NCBI RefSeq assembly: GCF_001598295.1
Contig: NZ_BCYR01000008.1
Span: 186,001 to 250,000 of the forward strand
Source of the DNA: Klebsiella ornithinolytica NBRC 105727 = ATCC 31898
Lineage (GTDB): Bacteria > Pseudomonadota > Gammaproteobacteria > Enterobacterales > Enterobacteriaceae
Length of the DNA stretch: 64,000 bases
Direction: 5' to 3'
Shown here piece by piece: positions 19,897 through 28,954 of the stretch. Position 1 is the first letter of the stretch. Every line of letters begins with the position of its first letter. The translations under genes and the position numbers were made by a program. The notes beneath the pieces were generated by a model. It was not told where the DNA came from. It worked only from the letters and a program-made list of their open reading frames with translations, and did not search any database.

Positions 19897-20655
19897 ATGA
19901 CACAACGTATCGCTTTAGTGACCGGCGGCAGCCGTGGACTGGGAAAAAATGCAGCGCTGAAGCTGGCAGAGAAGGGAACCGATATTATTCTCACCTGGCA
20001 TAGCAACCCGCAGGCTGCCCTGGACGTCGTGGATGAAATTGAGCAAAAAGGGGTGAAAGCCGCGGCATTGGCATTGAACGTCGGTGATACGGCGAGCTTT
20101 GACACTTTCGCTCAGAATGTGGCTCAGCTGCTGCAACAGCGCTGGCAGCGCGATACCTTTGATTATTTATTAAACAATGCCGGCATCGGTTTAAACGTCC
20201 CCTTTGCAGAGACCAGCGAAGCACAATTTGATGAGCTGATGAATATCCAGTTTAAAGGACCGTTCTTCCTGACCCAGCGCCTGCTGCCGCTGCTGGCGGA
20301 TAAGGGACGTATCCTCAACGTGTCGAGCGGGCTGGCCCGCTTCGCGCTGCCGGGCTATGCCGCCTATGCGGCGATGAAAGGGGCGATGGAGGTGCTGACG
20401 CGCTACCAGGCCAAGGAGCTGGGAGGGCGCGGGATTTCCGTTAATATTATCGCGCCAGGAGCGATAGAAACCGATTTTGGTGGTGGAGTGGTACGGGATA
20501 ATGCTCAGGTTAATCAGCATATTGCGGCGCAAACGGCGCTGGGTCGGGTAGGGCTGCCAGATGACATCGGCGATGCGATCGCGGCATTGTTGAGCGATGA
20601 CCTGAGATGGATGAACGCGCAGCGCGTGGAAGTTTCCGGCGGCATGTTCCTGTAA
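19897..20655 (+). CDS. Short-chain dehydrogenase/reductase (SDR) family oxidoreductase
   Basis: 252 residues with classical SDR motifs: the nucleotide-binding TGGSRGLG (residues 9-16), the NNAG motif in YLLNNAGIGLN, the catalytic Ser in NVSSGLARFALPG and the Tyr-Lys pair in YAAYAAMK. The C-terminal segment WMNAQRVEVSGGMFL is typical of the family. The substrate is not evident; such genes are often annotated as 3-oxoacyl-ACP reductase-like, but no fatty-acid context exists here. The start at 19897 follows a GAGAAGGGG ribosome site. The longer in-frame start at 19759 would overlap rcdB. It is probably regulated by the divergent RcdB. Confidence 0.88.
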   Translation: MTQRIALVTGGSRGLGKNAALKLAEKGTDIILTWHSNPQAALDVVDEIEQKGVKAAALALNVGDTASFDTFAQNVAQLLQQRWQRDTFDYLLNNAGIGLNVPFAETSEAQFDELMNIQFKGPFFLTQRLLPLLADKGRILNVSSGLARFALPGYAAYAAMKGAMEVLTRYQAKELGGRGISVNIIAPGAIETDFGGGVVRDNAQVNQHIAAQTALGRVGLPDDIGDAIAALLSDDLRWMNAQRVEVSGGMFL

Positions 20656-20697
20656 TCGTAATCGCCTCTCCGTCTGCGGAGAGGCGCCGCGTTCAGC

Positions 20698-21237
20698 TTA
20701 TATCTTCAGCGTGTGATAATCGCGACGCAGCAGGCCAAACAGCCAGTCATTATGCCAGCGTCCGTTCAGCCAGTAGCATTCGCGCAGCTCACCCTCCTGC
20801 AGGAAACCGGTTTTCTGCAGCAGATTTCGCGAGGCTATATTTCCGGCGGTGACCGTGGCGGTCAGCCGACGTACGCCTCCGGCGCTGAAGGCAAAATCAC
20901 AGAGCGCACGCAGGGACTCATAACCATAGCCGCGCCCCTGCGCGGCCGGGGTAAATAAAAAGCCCACTTCGGCGCAGCCGCCTTCATGGTGCAGGTAGCC
21001 GGTCAGACCCAGCGGTATGCGGGTTTCCCTGTCGCGCACGACCAGGCACAGCCACTGTTTTGCCCCTGGCGACCACGGTGAGATACGCGAATCGAAGGCC
21101 TCGCGTATTTCAGACAGCGGACGTGAATCGGCTATATAAAGCATCACCTGCGGATCTCTCTGCAGAGCGAGAAAAAAAGACCAGTCCTCCTGCTTCAGCT
21201 GTGAACAGTGCAGCCGTGGCGTAAGCAATTCGGTCAT
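20698..21237 (-). CDS. GNAT-family N-acetyltransferase (RimJ/RimL-like)
   Basis: 179 residues of the GNAT superfamily. It opens with TELLTPRLHCSQLKQED, typical of the RimJ/RimL branch, and has the acetyl-CoA binding loop AAQGRGYGYESLRALCDFAF followed by the NIASRNLLQKTGF segment and a final WLNGRWHNDWLFGLLR. This branch acetylates protein N-termini or small-molecule amines; the substrate here is unknown. The start at 21237 (MTELL) is preferred to an ATG 36 nt upstream because of an AGGAA site and the family pattern. It is a single gene, convergent with the SDR gene. Confidence 0.85.
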   Translation of the reverse strand: MTELLTPRLHCSQLKQEDWSFFLALQRDPQVMLYIADSRPLSEIREAFDSRISPWSPGAKQWLCLVVRDRETRIPLGLTGYLHHEGGCAEVGFLFTPAAQGRGYGYESLRALCDFAFSAGGVRRLTATVTAGNIASRNLLQKTGFLQEGELRECYWLNGRWHNDWLFGLLRRDYHTLKI

Positions 21238-21305
21238 GAAAACAATTCCTGCGGAATGAGATGCTATGACCATAGCAGGACATGAATTGTCGGAACAGCA
21301 CCTGG

Positions 21306-22958
21306 TTATAAGGGTTCGCCGTACAGCCCTATCAGCCGGCGCACCACGCCGTTGGTCCAGCCAAAGCCATCCTGTAACGGGTATTCACCGCCACCGCCTT
21401 CGTGGGCAACACCGCCGGCGATGTGGTACTTCTCAATCAGCTTATGGTGCTGCTTGTAGAAATGGTTCACCGTTTGCAGCCAGCTGTGGGCAATTTCGTC
21501 GCCGAGCGGGTCCTGGCCGTACAGTTTAAAGCCCTGGATCGCCATCCACTGTAGCGGCGCCCAGCCGTTGGGCTTATCCCATTGTTCGCCGCTGTCATAT
21601 TCGGTGGCCATGATGCCGCCGGGGGTCAGCAGACGAGCGCGTACCGCATCGGCGAGCCGTTCTGCCTGTTGGTGCGTGGCCATGCCGACATACAGCGCTA
21701 CGATGCTGGCGGCGGAGAAGAGCGCCTGCTGTTCGCGTCGCCAGTCGTAATCACGAAAACAGCCGCCCTCTTCATCCCATAAATAGCGGTTTACCGCTGA
21801 TCGGCGATCGCTGGCCTTCTGGCGAAAAGCCGCTTCCGTTTCCCGGTCGCCTTTCAGGCCGGAAAGATTGGCGATGGTGTTTTCCAGTTTGAATAAAAAG
21901 GCGTTTAAATCGATCGGAATAAACTGGGTGGTACGGATGCTCGCCAGCCGGGTGATATCACGCAGCCAGCGGCTGGAATAGTCCCAGCCGGAGGCCGCAC
22001 CGGCGCGCAGGTCCCGGTAGACTTCGTTGGCCGGGCGGCCCGAGTGTCTTGCCGTTTCCACATCTTCCCGCCACGATTCATCCCGCGGCGTATCGCGGTC
22101 GTCCCAGTAGCGATTGAGTAACGACCCGTCCGGCATACGTACCGTGTGGCGATAGGCCTGATTGGGAATTAATGAATCCGCGCCGTCCATCCAGAACTGG
22201 TACTCCAGCTTCAGATGATCGAGGTAGCGCCGCGCACCGCGCACGCCATCCTCTTCAAACAGCTCTACCATCAGGGCAAACACCGGCGGCTGCGAGCGGC
22301 TGAGATAGTAGGTGCGGTTACCGTTAGGAATATGGCCGTAGGTCTCAATCATCCACGCGAAGTTGTCCGCCATACATTTCAGCAGGTCTTCGCGGCCACT
22401 TTCCGCCAGCCCCAGCATAGTAAAGTAGGAGTCCCAGTAGTAGGTTTCGCTAAAGCGCCCGCCGGGCACGATATACGACTGCGGCAGCGCCAGCAGCGAT
22501 GACCAGGGAATATGATCCTGCGGCTCGCGGGTGAGAACCGGCCAGAGGTGATCGATATGCTCTTTCAGCGATCGCCGGGGATCTGACACGTAGTCGTCAG
22601 TGCGGTTGTCCGGCATCCAGAAGTGCTCTTCAACAAACTGGCGCAGGTCGAATCCAGGCTGGTGCTTCACCCGCCGATAGTGGATCAAGATATCCAGCGG
22701 GTCTTGCTTTGGCGCGCAGTCGGGGAAGGTTTTGCTGTCGGCAAAGATGCGTGATTTCTGCACATGCGTAAAGAGTTCCAGATAGCGGTCGGCGGGCGTC
22801 AGGGCATCAGAGGCCGGCAGGCCTTCGATGATCTCCGGCTCCGGTTCGGCATCGAACATTTCATCCAGTTTTAACTCATACGGATCGGCTTCATAGCACA
22901 GATCGCGCCCGATCTTCGGTTCATCGCCATTATCGTTGCGTAGTGTCTGGCTGGACAT
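21306..22958 (-). CDS. treF: Cytoplasmic trehalase TreF (GH37)
   Basis: 550 residues without a signal peptide, so cytoplasmic, in contrast to periplasmic TreA. It hydrolyses trehalose to two glucose molecules. Both family 37 signatures are present, [15 protein letters not shown] near residue 190 and [13 protein letters not shown] near residue 480, with the glycine-rich [18 protein letters not shown] close to the C-terminus. Length and sequence agree with E. coli TreF (549). In E. coli treF is RpoS-dependent; no promoter was assigned here in the 248-bp gap upstream. It is probably monocistronic. Confidence 0.96.
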   Translation of the reverse strand: MSSQTLRNDNGDEPKIGRDLCYEADPYELKLDEMFDAEPEPEIIEGLPASDALTPADRYLELFTHVQKSRIFADSKTFPDCAPKQDPLDILIHYRRVKHQPGFDLRQFVEEHFWMPDNRTDDYVSDPRRSLKEHIDHLWPVLTREPQDHIPWSSLLALPQSYIVPGGRFSETYYWDSYFTMLGLAESGREDLLKCMADNFAWMIETYGHIPNGNRTYYLSRSQPPVFALMVELFEEDGVRGARRYLDHLKLEYQFWMDGADSLIPNQAYRHTVRMPDGSLLNRYWDDRDTPRDESWREDVETARHSGRPANEVYRDLRAGAASGWDYSSRWLRDITRLASIRTTQFIPIDLNAFLFKLENTIANLSGLKGDRETEAAFRQKASDRRSAVNRYLWDEEGGCFRDYDWRREQQALFSAASIVALYVGMATHQQAERLADAVRARLLTPGGIMATEYDSGEQWDKPNGWAPLQWMAIQGFKLYGQDPLGDEIAHSWLQTVNHFYKQHHKLIEKYHIAGGVAHEGGGGEYPLQDGFGWTNGVVRRLIGLYGEPL

Positions 22959-23206
22959 AGTGATACGGACCTCCGGTTCGCGTCAGTTCAGGGCGCCGGG
23001 CCTCTCCCGGCCTGACTATTAAGCTTAGTCATTCGCTTCGGTGTCCGGAAGAAAACTGTGCGTCAGGTCACGATTTTTAGCGATGTACTGACGCAGGGAT
23101 GTTGTTAATTTATTGATTTTTTAAATTAAATTTCCACGAGTTGAAAACGGAAATTCGGAGCAATCGATTTGCAACAAAATCTAATTATGCCGGATAAGAC
23201 CTGACC

Positions 23207-24355
23207 TCACTCCCACGCCGCTTCCAGCATCTCCAGCAACTGCTCGCTATCCAGCTGCACCGGATTCGCTTTCATTGATGAGGAGCTGCTGGCTGCCAGC
23301 GCCGCAGACTCCAGGGCCTCGTGCGGTACGCCCAGTTCGCGTAGATTCCCCAGTCCGGCGCCGCGGCTCCATTCGCGCAGGCTATCCCAGGCGGTCTCCG
23401 GCTCGACGTCCAGCCCGTCGGCCAGCCACTGGCGGACCTGGTCAAAGCGCCCGCGGATAGCCCTGTTGCTGATCTGCGACTCATTGAGCGCCAGGCCGTA
23501 AGGCAGCAGGCTGCCGCAGAGTGCGCCGTGGGAAGCATTGCTCAGTCCCCCCAGCGGGCCGGCAAGTCCATGAATGACGCCAAGACCGGCATTGGCCAGC
23601 GCCAGTCCGCCGCACAGGCTAACCCAGGCCATCTCATCGCGGCTGTCCGGGCACTCTTTTTCCATCAACGTGCGGAGCGCTTTGATTCCGCGCGGAATAG
23701 CAGCCAGGCAAAGTGCATCGCTAAAAGGATTGGCGCGGGTACAAAGCCAGGGCTCAATGAGCTGGGTAATCGCGTCAAGGCCGGAGCCGAGCGTTACCGC
23801 GCGCGGGGCGTTATCGGTCAGCGCCGGGTCGACGATGGCCAGGTCCGGCAGCATACGATCGTCGCGCAGGCTGACTTTTCGCTGCTGCTGCGTGACGTTA
23901 ATCACCGCATTTTTCGTGACCTCAGCGCCGGTACCGGCGGTAGTCGGGATAGCGACAAACGGCAGCGGAGGCCCTTCTAATAGCCGCCCGTTGCCCACGA
24001 CTTCCAGATATTCCATCACCGGACCCGAGGCCGGCACCAGCGCGGCAATCGCTTTTCCAGCGTCGATAACCGCGCCGCCGCCGAGGCTGACCACCGCCCC
24101 GATGCCGTGTTCCCGCGCCAGATGCACTCCCTGTTCGATATCTTCCAGGCAGGGCTCATGGGCAACGGATAGCGTAGTCACGTCAAGATGATGGGCGTGC
24201 AGCCCGGCGAGTAAAAAACCGGCCCGCTGCGGGCTGGCGCCGTGGACCAGCAGCACCTTCGCGGTACGCTGGGCCAGCCAGGGGGCAGCGCTCCCGGCAA
24301 GACCTCGGCCAAAACGAATATTGCCCGGAGTGAAAACAGTAAACGGAGTCAGCAT
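23207..24355 (-). CDS. Iron-containing (group III) alcohol dehydrogenase
   Basis: 382 residues. The N-terminal Rossmann-like part has GGGAVIDAGKAIAALVP and the nicotinamide-phosphate loop TTAGTGAEVTKNAVI. The C-terminal metal-binding half carries the Asp of GSGLDAITQLIEPW and the His residues of GVIHGLAGPLGGLSNASHGALC, the usual ligand set D-H-H(-H) for Fe2+. It resembles the maleylacetate reductase/EutG-like branch, but no aromatic-degradation or diol-utilisation genes are nearby, so the substrate is unknown. The start has AGGGAA eight nt upstream. It stands alone between treF and the GST remnant, in a stretch that differs from E. coli. Confidence 0.85.
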   Translation of the reverse strand: MLTPFTVFTPGNIRFGRGLAGSAAPWLAQRTAKVLLVHGASPQRAGFLLAGLHAHHLDVTTLSVAHEPCLEDIEQGVHLAREHGIGAVVSLGGGAVIDAGKAIAALVPASGPVMEYLEVVGNGRLLEGPPLPFVAIPTTAGTGAEVTKNAVINVTQQQRKVSLRDDRMLPDLAIVDPALTDNAPRAVTLGSGLDAITQLIEPWLCTRANPFSDALCLAAIPRGIKALRTLMEKECPDSRDEMAWVSLCGGLALANAGLGVIHGLAGPLGGLSNASHGALCGSLLPYGLALNESQISNRAIRGRFDQVRQWLADGLDVEPETAWDSLREWSRGAGLGNLRELGVPHEALESAALAASSSSSMKANPVQLDSEQLLEMLEAAWE

Positions 24356-24477
24356 GGCGGGTTCCCTGTGTCAGCAAAAAAGGCTGAAATCAACTATACA
24401 CATTATCCGGCAGGCTGCCTCTTTGTCGCCGGATAGAGTAGGGTGGAAGTCACGTTCCTTCGCTTAAGGATGTCACG

Positions 24478-25102
24478 ATGCTAAAAATACTGGGCAAACG
24501 CTCATCAATTAACGTTCGTAAAGTGCTATGGACCTGCGATGAAGTCGGTCTGACTTATCAGCAGGAGGATTACGGCAGCGGTTTCCAGCCGGTCGATACC
24601 GCCGAATTTCGCGCCATGAACCCAAACGGCCTGGTGCCGGTGCTGCTTGATGATGATTTTGTGCTGTGGGAGTCAAACAGCATCTGTCGCTATTTGACGC
24701 GCAAAACCGGGCGTGAGGATTTGCTACCGGTTACGCCTCAGGGCGCAGCGGATGTCGAGCGCTGGATGGACTGGCAGGCCACGGAGTTTAACAATGCCTG
24801 GCGCTATGCCTTTATGGGGCTGGTGCGTAAAGACCCGCGTTTTCAGGATCCGGTGGCGATAAAAGGAGAGCATTGCGGCCTGGACCCGCTGCGTGCAGAT
24901 CGTGGAATCACAGCTGCAGCGCACCGGCGCATGGATCGCCGGCCCTCAGTTTACGCTGGCGGACATCGTACTGGGTCTGTCGGTACACCGCTGGAAAATG
25001 ACGCCTTTTGCCCATCCGGAGCTGCCGGCGGTAGAGCGCTGGTATATGACGCTTAATCAGCGACCGGCGTTTATGCGCCATGGCAATAATGGTACCGCCT
25101 GA
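24478..25102 (+). pseudogene. Glutathione S-transferase family protein, broken by a +1 frameshift
   Basis: The first frame encodes a thioredoxin-fold GST N-terminus (MLKILGKRSSINVRKVLWT, then NPNGLVPVLLDDDFVLWESN), normal to about codon 130. The frame then changes. Downstream of about 24865 the sense continues in the +1 frame as ESIAAWTRCVQIVESQLQRT and GPQFTLADIVLGLSVHRWKM to a stop at 25102. One extra G in AAAAGGAGAG (24861-24870) accounts for the shift; removing it restores a normal protein of about 207 residues. Without repair, translation would end at 25056 with about 65 unrelated residues. This could be a real mutation or a sequencing error. The restored protein would conjugate glutathione to electrophiles; the substrate is unknown. 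Confidence 0.82.
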
Positions 25103-25243
25103 GGACACAGGAAAAGACGGCCAGGCTGGCATCATTGCGCCGATCATTTCAGCCTGTTCGCTTTGCAATGATCGTTGACAGTCGCTACGATCCCGGCGTC
25201 TTTAATTCCCCTCATTGGTTTCAGCACGGCAGGAAGGTATGGT

Positions 25244-26449
25244 TTGAACAGGCAGTTGAGCCCTGTGCTATTGGCGTCACTGCTGCTTGTAGGATGCTCC
25301 GGAACGCTCTCGCAAATGAGCGCCCCCTCTGAGGCAACCGCGCTGGTCGGGCAAAATGGCCGTGCGTTGCCCATCGATACCCTTGTCGGCCGTTATATGC
25401 AGCAGAAACAGGTCAGCGGCGTGGTGGTGGCGATCATCCAGCGTAATGGCCCGGCGGAGTTTCACTGCTACGGTGTGACCGATGCCAAAAACCGCTACCC
25501 CATCACCCCGGATACGCTCTTTGCGCTGGGTTCCCTGAGCAAAGGAACCACCGCTGAAGCGATCGCGTTACTGGTCAACGAAGGGCGGCTGCACTGGGAC
25601 GACACGCTACTCACGCTGCTTCCGCCGGGGACACCGCTTAGCGACGATGCAAAGAAAATCACGCTGCTGCAACTGGTGACGCACACGTCGGGTCTGCCGC
25701 GTCAGCCGATGAACCTGCTGTCGCTTGAACATTTGCTGGTCTATCTGAGCGATGGTGAAAACTTCTATCACGAGCTCGATAGCGACAACGTGCTGGGCTA
25801 CCTGAGCACCTTTGACGCGCCGCTCACCCGCGAGCCGAAATACTCCAATCTTGGCTACGCGATTCTGGGTTACCTCCTCACCTATCAGACCGGGGAGTCG
25901 ATAGAAAGTCTGGCGTGGCGAAAGATTTTTCAGCCGCTAGCGATGCAAAGTACCAGCTATCGGCCGCAAACGCTGCGCGGTTTTTCCCGGCGGGCGCTCG
26001 GCCATGCGGGCGATCAGCCCAGGTTTAAACCTCGCGGCGCGCTGACTCCTGACTGGCAGTTCAGCAACAACATGGTGGGCGCGGCAAGTCTGTACAGTAA
26101 CGCCCGCGACCTGATTGAATATGCCCGCGCTCATTTTTCTCCGACCCATCATGCCGCGCTGGATAAGGCTTTTGCCGACGTCAGCGTTGATTACTATCCA
26201 CGGGAAAAAGAGGCGGCCAATATCGCCTGGGTGACCGATACGCTCGGCGGGCAAAGAATCACCTATCAGGTGGGCTATATCGGCGGCTATTCCAGCTATA
26301 TCGGTTTTGATAAGGCGAATCAGAATGCGGTGGTGGTGCTGCAAAACAGCTTTAACTGGAGTAACTACATCGGGCAGGCGATTTTGCAAAATCAGGTCGC
26401 AAAATCGTCCTATACGGCAGGCGATGAGCGCATAAAAAAAGCCCCGTGA
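25244..26449 (+). CDS. Serine-hydrolase lipoprotein of the beta-lactamase/AmpC-EstB-like family
   Basis: 401 residues from a TTG start that has a strong AGGAAGG site 6-7 nt upstream and opens directly into a lipoprotein signal (lipobox LVGC, Cys18). Asp is absent at +2 (Ser-Gly follows), so outer-membrane sorting is expected. The family catalytic set is visible: SLSK in FALGSLSKGTTAEAIALL (Ser-x-x-Lys), the Tyr motif YSNLGYAILGYLL, and a C-terminal GGYSSYIG in place of KTG. These are penicillin-binding-like esterases or peptidases, and resistance activity should not be assumed. Its last codons lie in the gor terminator hairpin, so the gene converges tightly with gor. In E. coli this place holds other genes. 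Confidence 0.82.
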   Translation: MNRQLSPVLLASLLLVGCSGTLSQMSAPSEATALVGQNGRALPIDTLVGRYMQQKQVSGVVVAIIQRNGPAEFHCYGVTDAKNRYPITPDTLFALGSLSKGTTAEAIALLVNEGRLHWDDTLLTLLPPGTPLSDDAKKITLLQLVTHTSGLPRQPMNLLSLEHLLVYLSDGENFYHELDSDNVLGYLSTFDAPLTREPKYSNLGYAILGYLLTYQTGESIESLAWRKIFQPLAMQSTSYRPQTLRGFSRRALGHAGDQPRFKPRGALTPDWQFSNNMVGAASLYSNARDLIEYARAHFSPTHHAALDKAFADVSVDYYPREKEAANIAWVTDTLGGQRITYQVGYIGGYSSYIGFDKANQNAVVVLQNSFNWSNYIGQAILQNQVAKSSYTAGDERIKKAP

Positions 26450-26461
26450 GAACACGGGGCT
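26434..26461 (-). terminator. Rho-independent terminator of gor
   Basis: On the gor strand AGCCCCGTG-TTCT-CACGGGGCT forms a perfect 9-bp stem with a 4-nt loop and is followed by seven T residues (A-run at 26434-26440 on the plus strand). It lies 8 nt after the gor stop and overlaps the last codons of the opposing serine-hydrolase gene, whose stop codon is in the loop side of the stem. Confidence 0.9.
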
Positions 26462-26468
26462 GAAGAGA

Positions 26469-27821
26469 TTAACGCATGGTCACGAACTCTTCCGCGGCGG
26501 TCGGGTGAATCGCCACGGTATTGTCGAAGTCCTTCTTGGTTGCGCCCATTTTCAGCGCCACTGCAAATCCCTGCAGCATTTCATCCATGCCGAAGCCGAT
26601 ACCGTGAATGCCGACAATCTTCTCTTCCGGGCCGACGCATACCAGCTTCATGCGACACGGCTGGCGGTGCGAAGTCACGGCGGTATACATCGCGGTAAAG
26701 GACGATTTATAGACCTTCACGGCGTCATCGCCATACTGCTCTCGCGCCTGCGGCTCGGTTAAACCGACGGTGCCGATCGGCGGATGGCTGAAGACCACGG
26801 TTGGGATATTGCTGTAATCCAGATGCTCTTCCGGCTTGTTGTTGAACAGGCGTTCGGACAGGCGACGGCCCGCGGCTACCGCGACCGGCGTCAGCTCCAC
26901 CGCCCCGGTGTTATCACCCACGGCATAGATCCCCGGCACGTTGGTGTTCTGGAATTTATCCACCACGATATAGCCTTTGTCGTTGGTTTTTACGCCAGCG
27001 GCTGCGAGGTTGAAATTATCGGTCTCCGGCTCACGACCAATGGCCCAGATCAGGCAATCCACGGTCTGACTCCGGCCATCTTCCAGTTGAAGCGTCAGGC
27101 TGCCGTCCGCGTTTTTCACTACCGCTTGCGGAATGGCGTGAGTGTGCAGCTGCGGCCCTTCGGTGTTCATCACTTCGACCAGGGTATCAACGATCAGCGG
27201 ATCGAAGCTGCGCAGCGGCGCATGTTTACGCACGAACAGGTGCGTTTCGGCGCCGAGGCCGTTAATGACGCCAGCCAGCTCAACGGCAATATAGCCTGCG
27301 CCCACCACGGCGACGCGCTTCGGCAGGGCCGGCAGCTCGAAGAAGCCGTTAGAGTCGATGCCATACTCAACGCCCGGAATAGACGGATGGCTCGGACGGC
27401 CGCCGGTGGCGATCAGGATATGATCGGCGGTGATCGTTTCGCCATTCACTTCCACGGTTTTGGCATCCACAAAACGGGCGAAGCCTTTGATGACGTCCAC
27501 CTTATTTTTGCCTAACACGTTGTCATAGGAGGTGTGGATACGGTCGATATATGCGCTGCGGCTGGCTACCAGTTTGTCCCAGTCGAAGTGATTAATCGTG
27601 GTATCGAAACCGTAGTCCGGGCCATACAGATGAATCGCTTCGCGAATCTGCGCCGCATGCCACATGATTTTCTTCGGTACGCAGCCGACGTTGACGCAGG
27701 TGCCGCCCAGATCTTTAGCTTCAATCAGCGCGCACTTCTGGCCATACATTGCCGCACGGTTGATGGAGGCGATGCCGCCGCTGCCGCCGCCGATAGCGAT
27801 GTAATCATAATGTTTGCTCAT
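26469..27821 (-). CDS. gor: Glutathione reductase Gor
   Basis: 450 residues, the same length as E. coli Gor. It is a FAD- and NADPH-dependent cytoplasmic disulfide reductase that keeps glutathione reduced. The FAD-binding GGGSGG is at 11-16 and the redox-active pair Cys42-Cys47 is in [13 protein letters not shown]. The NADPH-binding motif is in [19 protein letters not shown], and the catalytic His-Glu pair is in the C-terminal [12 protein letters not shown]. It lies 97 bp downstream of rlmJ on the same strand. A strong terminator follows it. OxyR control is known in E. coli; no site is claimed here. Confidence 0.98.
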   Translation of the reverse strand: MSKHYDYIAIGGGSGGIASINRAAMYGQKCALIEAKDLGGTCVNVGCVPKKIMWHAAQIREAIHLYGPDYGFDTTINHFDWDKLVASRSAYIDRIHTSYDNVLGKNKVDVIKGFARFVDAKTVEVNGETITADHILIATGGRPSHPSIPGVEYGIDSNGFFELPALPKRVAVVGAGYIAVELAGVINGLGAETHLFVRKHAPLRSFDPLIVDTLVEVMNTEGPQLHTHAIPQAVVKNADGSLTLQLEDGRSQTVDCLIWAIGREPETDNFNLAAAGVKTNDKGYIVVDKFQNTNVPGIYAVGDNTGAVELTPVAVAAGRRLSERLFNNKPEEHLDYSNIPTVVFSHPPIGTVGLTEPQAREQYGDDAVKVYKSSFTAMYTAVTSHRQPCRMKLVCVGPEEKIVGIHGIGFGMDEMLQGFAVALKMGATKKDFDNTVAIHPTAAEEFVTMR

Positions 27822-27918
27822 AGCCTGTATCCTTAGAAGACCTATCCTGGTAGGCCCTTAATCGTTGAATGACCGCGATTGTAGCGCGAGGCGTAAAAGG
27901 TTCCACCGATGGCTGTGA

Positions 27919-28761
27919 TTACTCCGGTACGATCCAGCCGACGGTGGCATGTCCGATGCCGGTCGGCGAGAGCTTCTTATGCAGCCACGGCAGGACGTTG
28001 TTCATCTGCTGTTCCAGCTTCCACGGTGGGTTAATGACGATCATCCCGGAAGCGGTCATGCCGCGCTGATCGCTGTCCGGACGCACGGCAAGTTCAATCT
28101 GCATGATTTTGCGAATGCCGGTCGCTTCCAGATCTCTGATCATGCGCTTAATCTGCGCGCGCAGTACCACCGGATACCACAGCGCATAGGTGCCGGTGGC
28201 AAAGCGTTTGTAACCTTCGTGGATACCGGCCACGACCGCCTGGTAGTCGCTTTTAATCTCGTACGGCGGATCGATAAGAATCAGGCCGCGACGGGATACC
28301 GGCGGCAGCTTCGCTTTCAGCTGCAGGTAGCCATCGGCTTTTTCCACGCGGGCACGGGCATCTTTTTGAAATTCCGAACGCAGCAGCGGAAAATCGCTCG
28401 GGTGCAGTTCGGTCATGTGCAGGCTGTCCTGCTCGCGCAGCAGCTGGCGAGCGATCAGCGGAGAACCCGGGTAGTAGCGCAGCTGGCCGCTACGGTTGAA
28501 ATGCTGGATGACGGAAATGTAGGCTTCCATCTCGGCCGGCAGGTCGTCCTGCTGCCAGATACGGGAAATGCCTTCCAGGTATTCACCCGTACGTTCGGCG
28601 TGCTCGCCGCTCAGCTGATAGCGGCCCGCGCCGGCGTGAGTGTCCAGATAGAGAAACGGTTTTTCTTTCTCTTTCAGCGATTCAATGATCAAACTCTGAA
28701 CGGTGTGTTTAAGGACGTCGGCGTGGTTGCCTGCGTGAAAGCTGTGGCGATAACTGAGCAT
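27919..28761 (-). CDS. rlmJ: 23S rRNA (adenine2030-N6)-methyltransferase RlmJ
   Basis: 280 residues, the same length as E. coli RlmJ (YhiR). The enzyme methylates A2030 of 23S rRNA using S-adenosylmethionine. The N-terminus MLSYRHSFHAGNHADVLKH, the SAM-binding DTHAGAGRYQL and the catalytic DPPYE in LILIDPPYE are all present. It is followed by gor on the same strand. In E. coli rlmJ neighbours prlC; here a phosphatase gene has come between them. Confidence 0.96.
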   Translation of the reverse strand: MLSYRHSFHAGNHADVLKHTVQSLIIESLKEKEKPFLYLDTHAGAGRYQLSGEHAERTGEYLEGISRIWQQDDLPAEMEAYISVIQHFNRSGQLRYYPGSPLIARQLLREQDSLHMTELHPSDFPLLRSEFQKDARARVEKADGYLQLKAKLPPVSRRGLILIDPPYEIKSDYQAVVAGIHEGYKRFATGTYALWYPVVLRAQIKRMIRDLEATGIRKIMQIELAVRPDSDQRGMTASGMIVINPPWKLEQQMNNVLPWLHKKLSPTGIGHATVGWIVPE

Positions 28762-28879
28762 GGATGCAGAGATTCCGGGAATTAAACAAGATGACCGATA
28801 GTTTACCGCAGATCCTTACAGATTACCGCTGTAGCACCGCGCTGTTTCAATGAGGTCAAAAGCGTTGCAAAACATGACC

Positions 28880-28897
28880 GCGTCATAAAAACGTCAA
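28880..28897 (+). promoter_or_regulatory. PhoB box upstream of the PAP2 phosphatase
   Basis: GCGTCAT-AAAA-ACGTCAA reproduces the 7-4-7 layout of a Pho box (consensus CTGTCAT-AWAW-CTGTCAY): both GTCA cores are present with the 11-bp repeat spacing. A possible -10 (TAGCGT, 28908-28913) lies 11 nt downstream, as expected when PhoB replaces the -35 element. The gene start is 58 nt after the box. Confidence 0.7.
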
Positions 28898-28954
28898 ATA
28901 TCAGCGCTAGCGTCGCGTGAAGGCAAGGTAATTGTTTGAATAAAAGGAAAAATA

